DNA of 12,798 bases from Phycisphaerales bacterium (GTDB lineage Bacteria > Planctomycetota > Phycisphaerae > Phycisphaerales > UBA1924): contig JALSHW010000263.1 of assembly GCA_026982035.1 (NCBI GenBank), positions 1 through 12,798 of the forward strand, given 5' to 3'. This document shows, one piece after another, positions 5,774 to 12,798 of this stretch (the stretch's first letter is position 1; each line of letters starts with the position of its first letter). The translations under genes and the position numbers were made by a program. The notes under the pieces were generated by a model that was given only the letters and a program-made list of their open reading frames with translations, was not told where the DNA came from and did no database searches.

Positions 5774-7225
5774 ATGCTCAAGCAACGCCACCAACTGTTT
5801 GTGACTCTGTTTGCGTGTGCCGACGCGGTATCTGTTGTTGGTGCGTGTGCGTTGGCGTGGTGGGTTCGCCGGGCGCAGTATGGAGTTTTTGAGGACAGCT
5901 TTGGGTCGTATCTCCGGGATTCGATGACGATTCTGGTCGTGCCGATTCTTGTGATTACGCTCTATACGCTTGGGCTGTACCGTCCTCGACGAGACCAGAC
6001 GCTGCTTGGCGAAGTCGTGCAGGTGTTCAAAGCGTCGATCGTGGCGATGGTGGTTATCTTGACCTTGATCTGGATGACAGGTGGACATCGAGCCCCGGTG
6101 ATGCAGACCGTCGGCCCGGTGATGCCCACGGCCATCTTCACCGAACCGTTTCGATATCAGATTCTTGTATTGACCTTGTTTTTACCTGCATTGTTGACCA
6201 TTCAACGGCTTGGGCTTCGGTTGGTTCTTCGTGCAATGCGCCGTCGGGGACGCAACACACGACATGTGGCGGTCCTTGGAGTCGGGCGATTGGGACAGAT
6301 CGCTGCGCGGACACTGGAACGCAATGCGTGGACCGGGCTTCGCGTTGCGTATTTCATCAGCCATCACGAACAGACGAACCGAACCGAGTGCATTGGCAAG
6401 TCGATTCTTGGTGGAACGCGAGAGCTTGAAGCGATTTTGGAGAAGCATCCGGTCGATGCGGTGTACTTGGCGTTGCCCAATGCGATGTCGCCTCAGTTGC
6501 CTCAGTTGCTTCAACGGCTTGAGCGGTTTGCCGTCGATGTTCGATTGATTCCCGATGTGCGTCTCAAGTATTTGCCTCAGTCGATGGCGGTCTCTGAACT
6601 TGAGGGGATGCCGATTTTGAGTTATCGAGAGAGCCCGCTTTCTGGGGTTGGTGGGGTGCTCAAGCGGGGGATTGATATTGTGGGGGCGTTGGTTGGGATT
6701 GTGGTGTTTTTGCCGGTATTTTTGATTGCTGGGGCGTGTGTCAAGTTGAGTTCCAAGGGGCCTGTGATCTTTCGGCAGAAGCGGGTGAGTTTGGCGGGCG
6801 ATACTTTTTGGATCTACAAGTTCCGAACCATGGCCAATGGACCCGTCGTCGATGATGCGACTTGGACTGAACAGGATGACCCAAGGATCACCAAGATCGG
6901 TGGTTGGCTGCGGAAGACGAGTCTCGATGAGATTCCGCAGTTGTTCAATGTGTTGATTGGGGAGATGTCGCTGGTTGGGCCTCGTCCTGAGCGTCCTGAG
7001 TTGATCGATCAGTTCAGGGAGGATTGGCGCGGCTATATGATCCGTCAGCATGTCAAGGCGGGAATGACCGGGTGGGCACAGGTCAACGGGCTCCGAGGCA
7101 ACACCAGTCTCCGCAAACGGCTTCAGTACGACCTGTTCTACATTCGGCATTGGTCAATACTGTTCGATCTGCGTATTTTGATGATGACCCTGACCAAGGG
7201 GTTTGTTCACAAAAACGCATACTAA
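5774..7225 (+). CDS. Exopolysaccharide polyprenyl glycosylphosphotransferase (undecaprenyl-phosphate sugar phosphotransferase)
   Basis: This enzyme transfers a sugar-1-phosphate, often glucose, from a nucleotide sugar to undecaprenyl phosphate, the first step of capsule or exopolysaccharide assembly at the inner membrane. The 483 residues have the WcaJ/EpsE-like layout: four N-terminal membrane helices (about 8-30, 50-68, 84-102, 128-147); a Rossmann-like domain with VLGVGRLG (167-174); and a C-terminal bacterial sugar transferase domain (about 293-483). The last begins with KRGIDIVGAL and its re-entrant hydrophobic helix (297-320), then KFRTM (349-353), the catalytic Asp-Glu pair in SLDEIPQL (385-386), SLVGPRPERPE (399-409), KAGMTGWAQVNG (428-439) and a YDLFYIRHWS end. 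An upstream in-frame GTG at 5741 would add 11 residues, but the family N-terminus and the predicted promoter favour 5774. The glycan and sugar are unknown; no other polysaccharide gene is in the window. Confidence 0.9.
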   Translation: MLKQRHQLFVTLFACADAVSVVGACALAWWVRRAQYGVFEDSFGSYLRDSMTILVVPILVITLYTLGLYRPRRDQTLLGEVVQVFKASIVAMVVILTLIWMTGGHRAPVMQTVGPVMPTAIFTEPFRYQILVLTLFLPALLTIQRLGLRLVLRAMRRRGRNTRHVAVLGVGRLGQIAARTLERNAWTGLRVAYFISHHEQTNRTECIGKSILGGTRELEAILEKHPVDAVYLALPNAMSPQLPQLLQRLERFAVDVRLIPDVRLKYLPQSMAVSELEGMPILSYRESPLSGVGGVLKRGIDIVGALVGIVVFLPVFLIAGACVKLSSKGPVIFRQKRVSLAGDTFWIYKFRTMANGPVVDDATWTEQDDPRITKIGGWLRKTSLDEIPQLFNVLIGEMSLVGPRPERPELIDQFREDWRGYMIRQHVKAGMTGWAQVNGLRGNTSLRKRLQYDLFYIRHWSILFDLRILMMTLTKGFVHKNAY

Positions 7226-7282
7226 CGAAACCCAAATACGAAAGAAAAGTGATTGATTTTGTACCAATCTGGGCCCAAAGGG

Positions 7283-7311
7283 TTGCGAAGTTTGGATGAA
7301 ATCAGTATAAA
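7283..7311 (+). promoter_or_regulatory. Sigma70-type promoter of the prepilin gene
   Basis: TTGCGA (7283-7288) and TATAAA (7306-7311) are exactly 17 bp apart, the best-spaced pair in this intergenic region. Transcription would start near 7318, leaving about 220 nt of leader before the GTG at 7540. Confidence 0.6.
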
Positions 7312-7317
7312 TGGGGC

Positions 7318-7539
7318 AAGGGCATTGAGGCGATTCGTGTGGAATCGCCCAAATCATCCGTGTCGCTTCACAGAAAAATGCCGATTTGGGGGTCTCGTTC
7401 GGAACATTCCGGGCCAGGCCGCGAATAGAAGAGCAAGGACAACGACACACCGCGCCAGATGAGGCGTGCAAGAAACACCCAGGATTGACGATCGGCATGA
7501 ACGCCGAACCCGTGAATCTGCGAACAGACGGAGGTCGTC
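7318..7539 (+). promoter_or_regulatory. Long, probably structured 5' leader of the prepilin gene
   Basis: No gene is supported here. The leader contains an 8-bp hairpin (ggcgattc 7329-7336 with gaatcgcc 7342-7349, 5-nt loop). A second helix, cccaaatc (7348-7355) with gatttggg (7383-7390), shares bases 7348-7349 with the first, so the two compete at their border. A smaller hairpin tcggc (7492-7496) with gccga (7503-7507) lies further on. The end has GGAGG (7530-7534), 5 nt before the GTG start. I could not match it to a known riboswitch core. The pairing is seen; regulation is inferred. Confidence 0.4.
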
Positions 7540-8688
7540 GTGGTAAGACGAAACGCAACACAACACGCAACACAACACACAGCTCGGAAGAGTGCATTTA
7601 CGCTGATTGAACTTTTGGTGGTGATTGCGATCATCGCGTTGTTGATCGGCATTCTCTTGCCCGCACTGGGTCAGGCCCGTCGATCAGCGATGAATGTCGT
7701 TGCCCAGGCCAACGCCCGCTCGCTCAACACGGGCGCGGCCAACTATGCCGGTGACTCCAAAGACGCCATCTTCAGTTTCACATGGCGCAAAGGCGAGGAG
7801 CATATCAACTTGGCCAATGGGAAATACAAATCCTCTCCAACAGACCAGCAAGCGGCGTCTCGACAAGCCCAGAATATTCTTCAACGGGCAACCGGGCGAA
7901 TCAAAGGCAAGGGCAAAATATTGAGCCCAAATAGTCGTCTCGTGCATCGTCGGTATTCGCATCTCGTGCTTCTCGACTACCTGACTGATCGTCAGCCCGA
8001 GCCAATCGCGGCTTCCCCGTTCGATAAAAATCAGATTCGGTGGCAGGAAGAATTGCCAGCTACTACAGATGAATATATAGAATCTGGGGTTCCCTATGCT
8101 GCCAGTGGCAATTTAGAACCTGGATACGACACAGGCACATGGGGTCAAAATCAAATCAGACAACTTTGGCCGTTTGCTTCAAGCTACCAGATGGTTCCCG
8201 CTGCGTGGAATACCGATGGGATCAATGGGGCTCCAACTTATATACCTATTGATAGCACGCCGCACCTCTTTCAAGGTGGACAAGGGATTCCACTCGGTCG
8301 TCGGAAAATGACCCAGGTCGCTCACCCGTCTGGCAAGGTCATGATGTTTGAAGAGTTTGATCGGTTCTCTGATCCCAGCAACGGACTCTACTTCGCGTAT
8401 CCTGAGGCCAAGGTCAATCTCGCGTTCTTCGATGGTTCAGTCCGTCAAGAAAACTCTGGAGATGCCAACCCCGGTTGGAATCCGGCTGCACCAAACACCC
8501 CGTGGCTTCAAAAATATGTACCACTTGATACCTTCCCACTTCCAAAGAATGGCTTGGGTGATCAGACACGCTACTGTACACGATTCCGCTGGACTCGCTA
8601 TGGTCTTCAAGGCATCGACTACGGCGGCCAAGATGTTGGTACACGGAATGTCGAAGCCCTCCTCAATGTGGACTGTGTAGAACAGTAA
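7540..8688 (+). CDS. Prepilin-type N-terminal cleavage/methylation domain protein (type II secretion pseudopilin-like)
   Basis: The 382-residue protein has a classic type IV prepilin start. A basic leader is followed by the cleavage site after Ala19, with Phe20 as first mature residue and Glu24 at position +5, in AFTLIELLVVIAIIALLIG. The long hydrophobic helix runs to about residue 41. The rest is a large globular domain ending in a region shared by Phycisphaerae pseudopilins: HPSGKVMMFEEFDRF, FAYPEAKVNLAFFDGSV, then a NPGWNP turn. The H of the related H-X9-DG pattern is replaced by Pro. Such proteins are processed by a prepilin peptidase and sit in the inner membrane or assemble in secretion or pilus-like fibres; many planctomycetes carry scores of them, so the role is open. 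The GTG start is supported by GGAGG at good spacing. Residues 6-13 are a doubled ATQH from a 12-bp repeat (7555-7578). No prepilin peptidase or ATPase is nearby. Confidence 0.88.
   Translation: MVRRNATQHATQHTARKSAFTLIELLVVIAIIALLIGILLPALGQARRSAMNVVAQANARSLNTGAANYAGDSKDAIFSFTWRKGEEHINLANGKYKSSPTDQQAASRQAQNILQRATGRIKGKGKILSPNSRLVHRRYSHLVLLDYLTDRQPEPIAASPFDKNQIRWQEELPATTDEYIESGVPYAASGNLEPGYDTGTWGQNQIRQLWPFASSYQMVPAAWNTDGINGAPTYIPIDSTPHLFQGGQGIPLGRRKMTQVAHPSGKVMMFEEFDRFSDPSNGLYFAYPEAKVNLAFFDGSVRQENSGDANPGWNPAAPNTPWLQKYVPLDTFPLPKNGLGDQTRYCTRFRWTRYGLQGIDYGGQDVGTRNVEALLNVDCVEQ
7555..7578. repeat. 12-bp tandem repeat in the prepilin leader codons
   Basis: gcaacacaacac occurs at 7555-7566 and 7567-7578 and encodes ATQH twice, within the part of the leader peptide removed by the prepilin peptidase. 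The mature protein would be unaffected by copy number. Confidence 0.8.
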
Positions 8689-8718
8689 AACGAAGACAAG
8701 ATTCAAAACTTCCTCAAG

Positions 8719-8749
8719 GCCCCACCGTGTATCGGTGGGGCTTTTTTTT
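8719..8749 (+). terminator. Rho-independent terminator of the prepilin gene
   Basis: A perfect 9-bp stem (gccccaccg 8719-8727 with cggtggggc 8733-8741, loop tgtat) is followed by eight T (8742-8749). It starts 31 bases after the prepilin stop codon and has the textbook form. Confidence 0.95.
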
Positions 8750-8852
8750 GATCGAGTCTCAGGGGGTTTGGGGGTGTGGTGTGTGGATCAGCGGCGTGGT
8801 GCCATCAGCAGCGTGGGTTGTGTGGGTGGTGTGTGAGTGGGATTGTTCAATG

Positions 8853-8882
8853 AAAAACGCCCGCCAGAGGATTTGGCGGGCG
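8853..8882 (-). terminator. Rho-independent terminator of the ClpP-like protease gene
   Basis: Read on the minus strand, cgcccgcc (8882-8875) pairs with ggcgggcg (8865-8858) around a 9-nt loop and is followed by five T (8857-8853). It lies about 70 bases past the stop of the minus-strand gene. The zone between this and the prepilin terminator (8750-8850) is G/T-rich and holds nothing else I can support. Confidence 0.85.
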
Positions 8883-8953
8883 GTGCAGTTGAGTGAGGAA
8901 TGCAAGTTCTTGATGGGCTGGGGCTGTTTTTTTTTGGAGGGGGTTTGGGGGGC

Positions 8954-10288
8954 TTATGGCCCTTGGCGTTTGTAGCGGCGGAGACGGGCGAGGTTGGTTT
9001 CGATCTCTTGTTCCCAGTATTCGACATCAATCGCGTCTTCGTATCCATCGACAATGGAAGGCATGGCCATGGACTCGGCTTGCCTCATGATGCGCTTGTA
9101 CATGCCCAAGTTCTTCTTGAGACTCTGCATCGCAGCTCCGCGGATCGATATTCGGGTGGTGGAGTTGTAGTCATTGATATTGGACTGGAAGGAACTGAGG
9201 GTGGAGTCCAAGCGTTTCTGGAGGACTTTGGATTTCTTGTTGTCTCGCTTTGCGATGGTGTGCCCGATATCGCCTACCGAGTCCCATTTTTCAAATCCGC
9301 GAATTCTGGCGAACTCTTCGAGTGATTTGCCTTCGGTCATGGCATCGACGATGCCGTATTTGATGGCCTTTTTGGCGGTGAGCGTGAGGACTGAGTTTGG
9401 GCCATCGATGGTTTCGTAGTTGCTGGGGATGCCATGGGTGGTGTCTGAGAAGACCCATTCGTCGTTGTCGTCTTTGTAGGCATACACAGCGGCTTCTGAG
9501 AGGATCATGGCACGGACGAGGTAGCCGGAGTGTCCATTGGCATCGGCGGTGCTTTCGAGCTTGGCCGACATGATGGAGTTCATCTTGAGATCGACCTCGG
9601 CAGACCCTGTACTGTTGGTGGTGTACCCGACGGCACCCCCAAAGTCTGAGCCCGGAGCCATGGTGATGGTGTCACAGTTGAAAGCAGGCCAAATCGAGGC
9701 ACTGATGGCCGATTCGATCAGCATGTGCATTTTGAGCTCGCCTCGGTATTCTTTCATAATGGCGACCATGTCATTGGCACACCAGAGGGCTCCGCCGCCT
9801 GAGTTGATGCGGAAGACGACATCGGTGACGCCATTTTCTGTAGCCCATTTGAGGGAGTTGGCGACGGTGAGGGGGTAGAGTTCTTTGCCGAAGGTGCCTT
9901 TGAGGGGCACTTCCATGAGGAGTTTGTACCCTTCTCGTTTGAGTGGGGTGGTGGTGTCGTCATTGTCATTGCCGATACCGCTGCTGATGGAGGGGGTTTT
10001 GGGTTTTTTGGGGGTGATGGAGGGGGTGTCGGTGGTTGAGGCGTTGACTGGGCCTCGGGTGGTGGATCGGACATCGCGTGCGCTGAGGGTCATGCGTGTT
10101 TTGATGCCATGGACGACGGTTTCGATGACGATTTCGCGTCGATTTTCGGAGATGATGGTGCCTTCGTAGGTGGTGCCGTCGCGGAGGACGACGGTATCGC
10201 TGAGTGCTGCACTGGAGAGCCACGCCAAGGTTGCTCCGGCTGCGATGGCAATGGTCATTGATTTACTGATTCTTCGCTTTGATTTCAT
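8954..10288 (-). CDS. Exported ClpP/NfeD-fold serine protease-like protein
   Basis: The 444-residue product starts with a signal peptide (basic MKSKRRISK, hydrophobic core to about residue 29) and should act in the periplasm. Residues 31-78 form a small beta-rich module (SDTVVLRDGTTYEGTIISE...) common in planctomycete secreted proteins. A Pro/Thr/Ser linker (82-115) follows. Residues 120-320 have the ClpP/crotonase fold as in NfeD and SppA: VVFRINSGGG (157-166), then the nucleophile region IESAISAS, aligned so that Ser196 takes the catalytic position, then DTITMAPGSDFGGAV (206-220) and LTLTAKKAIKYGIVD (301-315). I could not assign the catalytic lysine with confidence. Residues 345-444 are charged, mostly helical. 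An in-frame upstream ATG at 10357 would add 23 residues but lies upstream of the predicted transcription start; AAAGGA precedes the chosen start. It is monocistronic, with its own promoter and terminator. A membrane quality-control role is plausible but not shown. Confidence 0.82.
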   Translation of the reverse strand: MKSKRRISKSMTIAIAAGATLAWLSSAALSDTVVLRDGTTYEGTIISENRREIVIETVVHGIKTRMTLSARDVRSTTRGPVNASTTDTPSITPKKPKTPSISSGIGNDNDDTTTPLKREGYKLLMEVPLKGTFGKELYPLTVANSLKWATENGVTDVVFRINSGGGALWCANDMVAIMKEYRGELKMHMLIESAISASIWPAFNCDTITMAPGSDFGGAVGYTTNSTGSAEVDLKMNSIMSAKLESTADANGHSGYLVRAMILSEAAVYAYKDDNDEWVFSDTTHGIPSNYETIDGPNSVLTLTAKKAIKYGIVDAMTEGKSLEEFARIRGFEKWDSVGDIGHTIAKRDNKKSKVLQKRLDSTLSSFQSNINDYNSTTRISIRGAAMQSLKKNLGMYKRIMRQAESMAMPSIVDGYEDAIDVEYWEQEIETNLARLRRYKRQGP

Positions 10289-10328
10289 ATTGAGTCCTTT
10301 GCCATCATATTGTTCATTTCCTAACAAC

Positions 10329-10357
10329 AGTGTACCAAACTTGTGTGCATTTGCCAA
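10329..10357 (-). promoter_or_regulatory. Promoter of the ClpP-like protease gene
   Basis: On the minus strand TTGGCA (10357-10352) and TACACT (10334-10329) are 17 bp apart. The start would be near 10322, about 34 nt before the ATG at 10288. It helps to reject the longer ORF start at 10357. Confidence 0.65.
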
Positions 10358-10380
10358 GACCCTATTTCGTGGAGTCTATT
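10351..10380 (+). promoter_or_regulatory. Weak promoter candidate for mnmG
   Basis: TTGCCA (10351-10356) and TCTATT (10375-10380) are 18 bp apart on the plus strand; its -35 overlaps the -35 of the divergent protease promoter, so polymerases on the two strands would compete. The leader would be only about 10 nt, and no clear Shine-Dalgarno site precedes the ATG at 10397. Confidence 0.35.
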
Positions 10381-10396
10381 ATTTATAGTGAAAACT

Positions 10397-12340
10397 ATGG
10401 CGAAAAAAGCGTATCAAGTCATTGTGGTTGGGGGTGGGCATGCCGGGGTTGAGGCCGCGTGGGCGGCTGCGAATCGACTTGGTGTACCCAATTCCGTGGC
10501 TTTGGTTTCACTGGATGCCTCAAAAATCGGGGTAATGAGCTGTAATCCGGCCATTGGGGGACTTGCCAAGGGGCAACTGGTTCGTGAAATTGATGCCATG
10601 GGGGGTCTGATGGGGCTCGCAGCCGATGCGACGGGGATTCAGTTCAAACTGCTCAACACCTCCAAAGGGGCGGCGGTTCATGGACCCCGTTGTCAATCGG
10701 ACAAGATCGCCTATACCAGAGCCGTCCAAGCGATGATTGGGGCCCGCTCAGAAATCGACATTGTCGAAGGGGGCGTTGAACGGCTGTTGACGACGAGCAC
10801 CGAAGATGGCCTGTGCATTCAGGGTGTTGCCATTGCCACGCCTCAGGGGGAGCAGATCGAACTCATGGCTTCCGCTGTGATCTTGACCACAGGCACCTTC
10901 ATGCGTGGGATCATGCACAGGGGCACAGAAACCACTCCAGGCGGCCGAGCGGGTGAAGAACCCGCCAATCCGATCTCAGCGGCGTTGACCGAACTGGGCT
11001 TTGAACTCGGACGGCTCAAGACCGGCACGCCGCCTCGGCTTGCACTTGAATCGATCGATTGGGATTCATTGCCCGTCCAAGAAGGCGATGAGTCGCCGAT
11101 GCCTTTTTCGGAGCTTTCTCGGGAGGGATGGCGTGTTGGTGAGATTGGTTGCCATGCGTTTCCGTTGATCGAACAACTGTCTTGCCGGCAGACCCATACT
11201 GGGCCTGGGTCGCATGATGCGATTCGGGCGAATCTGGATCGGGCTCCGATTTTTACGGGGCAGATCGGATCGGCTGGGCCTCGGTATTGCCCGAGCATCG
11301 AGGACAAGGTGGTGCGGTTTGCCGAGCGTGAGCAGCATGGGGTGTATCTCGAACCCGAATCGCATGAAACCAACTGGGTGTATTGCAATGGCATTTCGAC
11401 GAGTTTGCCTGAGGATGTGCAGGAGACGATTGTTCGTTCGATGCCTGGCTGTGAGCGGGCCGAGATTTTGATGTATGGGTATGCGGTTGAATACGACATG
11501 GTGCGTCCGCACCAGATGTATGTCACTGGGCAGAGTCGATCGGTGTCTGGATTCTTTCTTGCCGGTCAGATCAACGGGACCAGTGGGTATGAAGAGGCGG
11601 CCGCTCAGGGATTGGTCGCGGGAATCAACGCGGCGATGCATGCTCAAGGAGCGGGTGAGTTCTCATTGGATCGTTCGCAGGGCTACATCGGGGTGTTGAT
11701 GGATGATTTGGTGACCAAGACGCCACGGGAGCCGTACCGGATGTTTACGAGCCGGGCGGAGTATCGACTGTTGCTTCGGTCGGACAATGCCCCGGATCGT
11801 TTGACACCACTGGCTGTAGAGTTGGGATTGTTGGATCATCACGGTCTTGGATTGCAGCGAAAAATGAATTTTGCTCGGCGTTCCAAGATCATCGAGCATG
11901 GACGACGGTTGATGGAAACGACTGTTGATGGAGAGAAAAAGGTTCACGATCGTGTACTCGAAGCGGCTTACAGCGTCGATGATCTTCGTCGAGCCATTGA
12001 GCCGGAGTTGGTTCAATTTATGGGCGAGGTGGATATTGGGATCTATTTGACTTTGCATGCTCACAGACGGTATGAGCCGTATGTCAAGAGGCAGGTGATC
12101 GAGATCCGCAGACACAGCGAGATGGAACACAAGCCGATCCCGGAATGGATCGACTACGACTCGATGGATGCGCTCCGCAATGAAGCCAGATCGGCATTGG
12201 GAAAATATCGTCCAACAACCTTCGGCCAAGCATCTCGGCTCGAAGGGCTGACTCCAGCGGATTTGACGCTGTTGAGCGTGCTGGTCAAGCGGGCTCAATT
12301 GGCAGAGCGGCAAAAAAACAGGACAGTCCAAGTGGATTGA
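10397..12340 (+). CDS. mnmG: tRNA uridine-5-carboxymethylaminomethyl(34) synthesis enzyme MnmG (GidA)
   Basis: MnmG is the FAD-binding partner of the GTPase MnmE. Together they place a (carboxymethyl)aminomethyl group at C5 of wobble uridine 34 in certain tRNAs in the cytoplasm. The 647 residues are of normal family length and carry the full set of signatures: the FAD loop VGGGHAGVEAA (11-21); SCNPAIGGLAKGQLV (48-62) with Cys49; RLKTGTPPRL (206-215); GPRYCPSIEDKVVRF (294-308), the GidA signature with Cys298, equivalent to the catalytic E. coli Cys277; and the second GidA pattern with AGQINGTSGYEEAAAQGL. The helical C-terminal domain that contacts MnmE is present. The start is set at MAKKAYQVIVVGG; a further upstream ATG (10343) would add 18 residues with no family support. 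MnmE is not in the window. The stop codon lies within a 14-bp tandem repeat. Confidence 0.97.
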   Translation: MAKKAYQVIVVGGGHAGVEAAWAAANRLGVPNSVALVSLDASKIGVMSCNPAIGGLAKGQLVREIDAMGGLMGLAADATGIQFKLLNTSKGAAVHGPRCQSDKIAYTRAVQAMIGARSEIDIVEGGVERLLTTSTEDGLCIQGVAIATPQGEQIELMASAVILTTGTFMRGIMHRGTETTPGGRAGEEPANPISAALTELGFELGRLKTGTPPRLALESIDWDSLPVQEGDESPMPFSELSREGWRVGEIGCHAFPLIEQLSCRQTHTGPGSHDAIRANLDRAPIFTGQIGSAGPRYCPSIEDKVVRFAEREQHGVYLEPESHETNWVYCNGISTSLPEDVQETIVRSMPGCERAEILMYGYAVEYDMVRPHQMYVTGQSRSVSGFFLAGQINGTSGYEEAAAQGLVAGINAAMHAQGAGEFSLDRSQGYIGVLMDDLVTKTPREPYRMFTSRAEYRLLLRSDNAPDRLTPLAVELGLLDHHGLGLQRKMNFARRSKIIEHGRRLMETTVDGEKKVHDRVLEAAYSVDDLRRAIEPELVQFMGEVDIGIYLTLHAHRRYEPYVKRQVIEIRRHSEMEHKPIPEWIDYDSMDALRNEARSALGKYRPTTFGQASRLEGLTPADLTLLSVLVKRAQLAERQKNRTVQVD

Positions 12341-12369
12341 GCCAGGTGGATTGAGCCAGGTGGATTGAG
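12332..12369. repeat. 14-bp tandem repeat spanning the mnmG stop codon
   Basis: gtggattgagccag occurs at 12332-12345 and 12346-12359, followed by the first 10 bases of a third copy (12360-12369). The first copy includes the last codons and TGA of mnmG; the third ends exactly where the stop codon of the convergent minus-strand gene begins (12370). The repeat therefore makes up the whole space between the two genes. Slippage copying of the mnmG end is the simplest origin. Confidence 0.9.
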
Positions 12370-12798
12370 TTATCCGCCGAGCATGCGGAGTTCGTCGCGG
12401 AGGATGGCGGCAAGTTCGAAGTTTTCAGAGACGATTGCCGCTTCAAGCCGTTGTTTGAGTTCGGCTTTTTGGCTGACGGGGAGTTTAGGTACAAGCCCAT
12501 CGCGCATTTCGCGAAGCATCTCGACTTCTCCGGCTTCATCAAACTGGTCTTCTTGCCCGGTTGATTCATAATAGAGTTTGAGGGCTTCGATCCCTTCGTC
12601 GATCGCATTAACCGCGGCTTTGTTTTCTTCGTATTTGAGCGCATGGCTCGCCAGGGCTCTGGCACGCATCATCATGACATATGGACGATGGCTCTCCATC
12701 GCGATTTGATCGTCTTCGTCGATGGCATAGTCACGGAAGAGATCAAGCACACGCAGATTCCGAGATGTGTCGCGTGCGACGCTCTCAAAATCTTCAAG
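12370..12798 (-). CDS. UvrB/UvrC (UVR) motif protein, partial at its 5' end
   Basis: The frame is open from the stop at 12370 to the window edge (142 codons), so the GTG at 12750 is probably internal and the true start lies outside. Residues nearest the C-terminus match a UVR motif: LKQRLEAAIVSENFELAAILRDEL, the helical hairpin by which UvrB and UvrC bind each other. The preceding 100 residues are helical and acidic, with MMMRARALASHALKYEENKAAVNAIDEGIEALK resembling a repeat-like helical segment. This organisation recalls a family of planctomycetal UVR-motif proteins of unknown function, distinct from UvrB and UvrC because the helicase or nuclease domains do not fit here. It could bind other UVR-motif proteins or act in DNA repair or stress control. 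It converges on mnmG. Confidence 0.75.
   Translation of the reverse strand, partial: LEDFESVARDTSRNLRVLDLFRDYAIDEDDQIAMESHRPYVMMMRARALASHALKYEENKAAVNAIDEGIEALKLYYESTGQEDQFDEAGEVEMLREMRDGLVPKLPVSQKAELKQRLEAAIVSENFELAAILRDELRMLGG

Noticed and set aside
5297..6088. 263-codon minus-strand ORF across the FKBP and sugar transferase genes
   Set aside because: It overlaps two well-supported plus-strand genes, has a low-complexity His/Arg/Asn-rich composition and no domain.
6182..7150. 322-codon minus-strand ORF inside the sugar transferase gene
   Set aside because: Antisense shadow of a conserved enzyme; Arg/His/Pro-rich with no motif.
8727..8975. 82-codon plus-strand ORF in the G/T-rich spacer
   Set aside because: It starts in the loop of the prepilin terminator and is Trp/Gly-rich from the G/T composition; no Shine-Dalgarno site.
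10289..10357. N-terminal extension of the ClpP-like protein from the ATG at 10357
   Set aside because: It would place the signal peptide after 23 extra residues and begin upstream of the predicted transcription start; AAAGGA supports 10288.
10843..12331. Long minus-strand ORFs opposite mnmG
   Set aside because: They mirror codon bias of mnmG and have no protein features; mnmG is certain over the whole span.
1..12798. Defence island, CRISPR array, prophage or insertion sequence
   Set aside because: No Cas, restriction, toxin-antitoxin, phage or transposase signature and no regularly spaced repeats. CPBP proteases can act in immunity, but one copy with an unknown partner is not enough to claim a system.

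Overview
The window (about 55% GC, close-packed genes on both strands) looks like chromosomal DNA of a planctomycete, most likely class Phycisphaerae. The evidence is a solitary prepilin-type protein with an FTLIELLVVIAIIALL start and a C-terminal FFDGSV segment typical of that group, a UVR-motif protein of a planctomycetal type, a periplasmic ClpP-fold protease with a small beta-rich N-terminal module, and a B12-dependent ribonucleotide reductase. The taxonomic call is inference from family resemblance. I saw no transposase, integrase, CRISPR array, tRNA or rRNA.

Layout. 1-443: 3' end of nrdJ. 444-869: a 426-bp gene-free stretch with a candidate structured RNA (457-670, closed by a perfect 20-bp inverted repeat), smaller hairpins and a terminator-like hairpin. 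870-2506: a two-gene operon, a CPBP intramembrane protease and an unrecognised soluble protein joined by a GTGA overlap. 2580-3548: malate dehydrogenase, ending at a nested hairpin terminator shared with the convergent gene 3612-4157, a two-helix membrane protein of unknown function. 4158-4522: intergenic, with a tandem 17-bp repeat, a tandem 10-bp repeat and a promoter. 4523-5695: an exported CpeT/CpcT-like domain fused to an FKBP prolyl isomerase. 5774-7225: a polyprenyl-phosphate sugar phosphotransferase that starts exopolysaccharide synthesis. 7226-7539: a promoter and a long, apparently structured leader. 7540-8688: the prepilin-type protein, then a strong terminator. 8954-10288 (minus): the periplasmic ClpP-fold protease with its own terminator and promoter. 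10397-12340: mnmG. 12370-12798 (minus): UVR-motif protein, running off the window.

The genes do not form one pathway. Housekeeping genes (nrdJ, mdh, mnmG) alternate with envelope genes: an intramembrane protease, a periplasmic chaperone-like fusion, a sugar transferase, a pseudopilin and a periplasmic protease. Most genes seem to have their own promoter; the only clear translational coupling is the 870-2506 pair. The two items most worth following up are the candidate RNA downstream of nrdJ and the CpeT-FKBP fusion. I found no convincing multi-gene undescribed defence or metabolic system.
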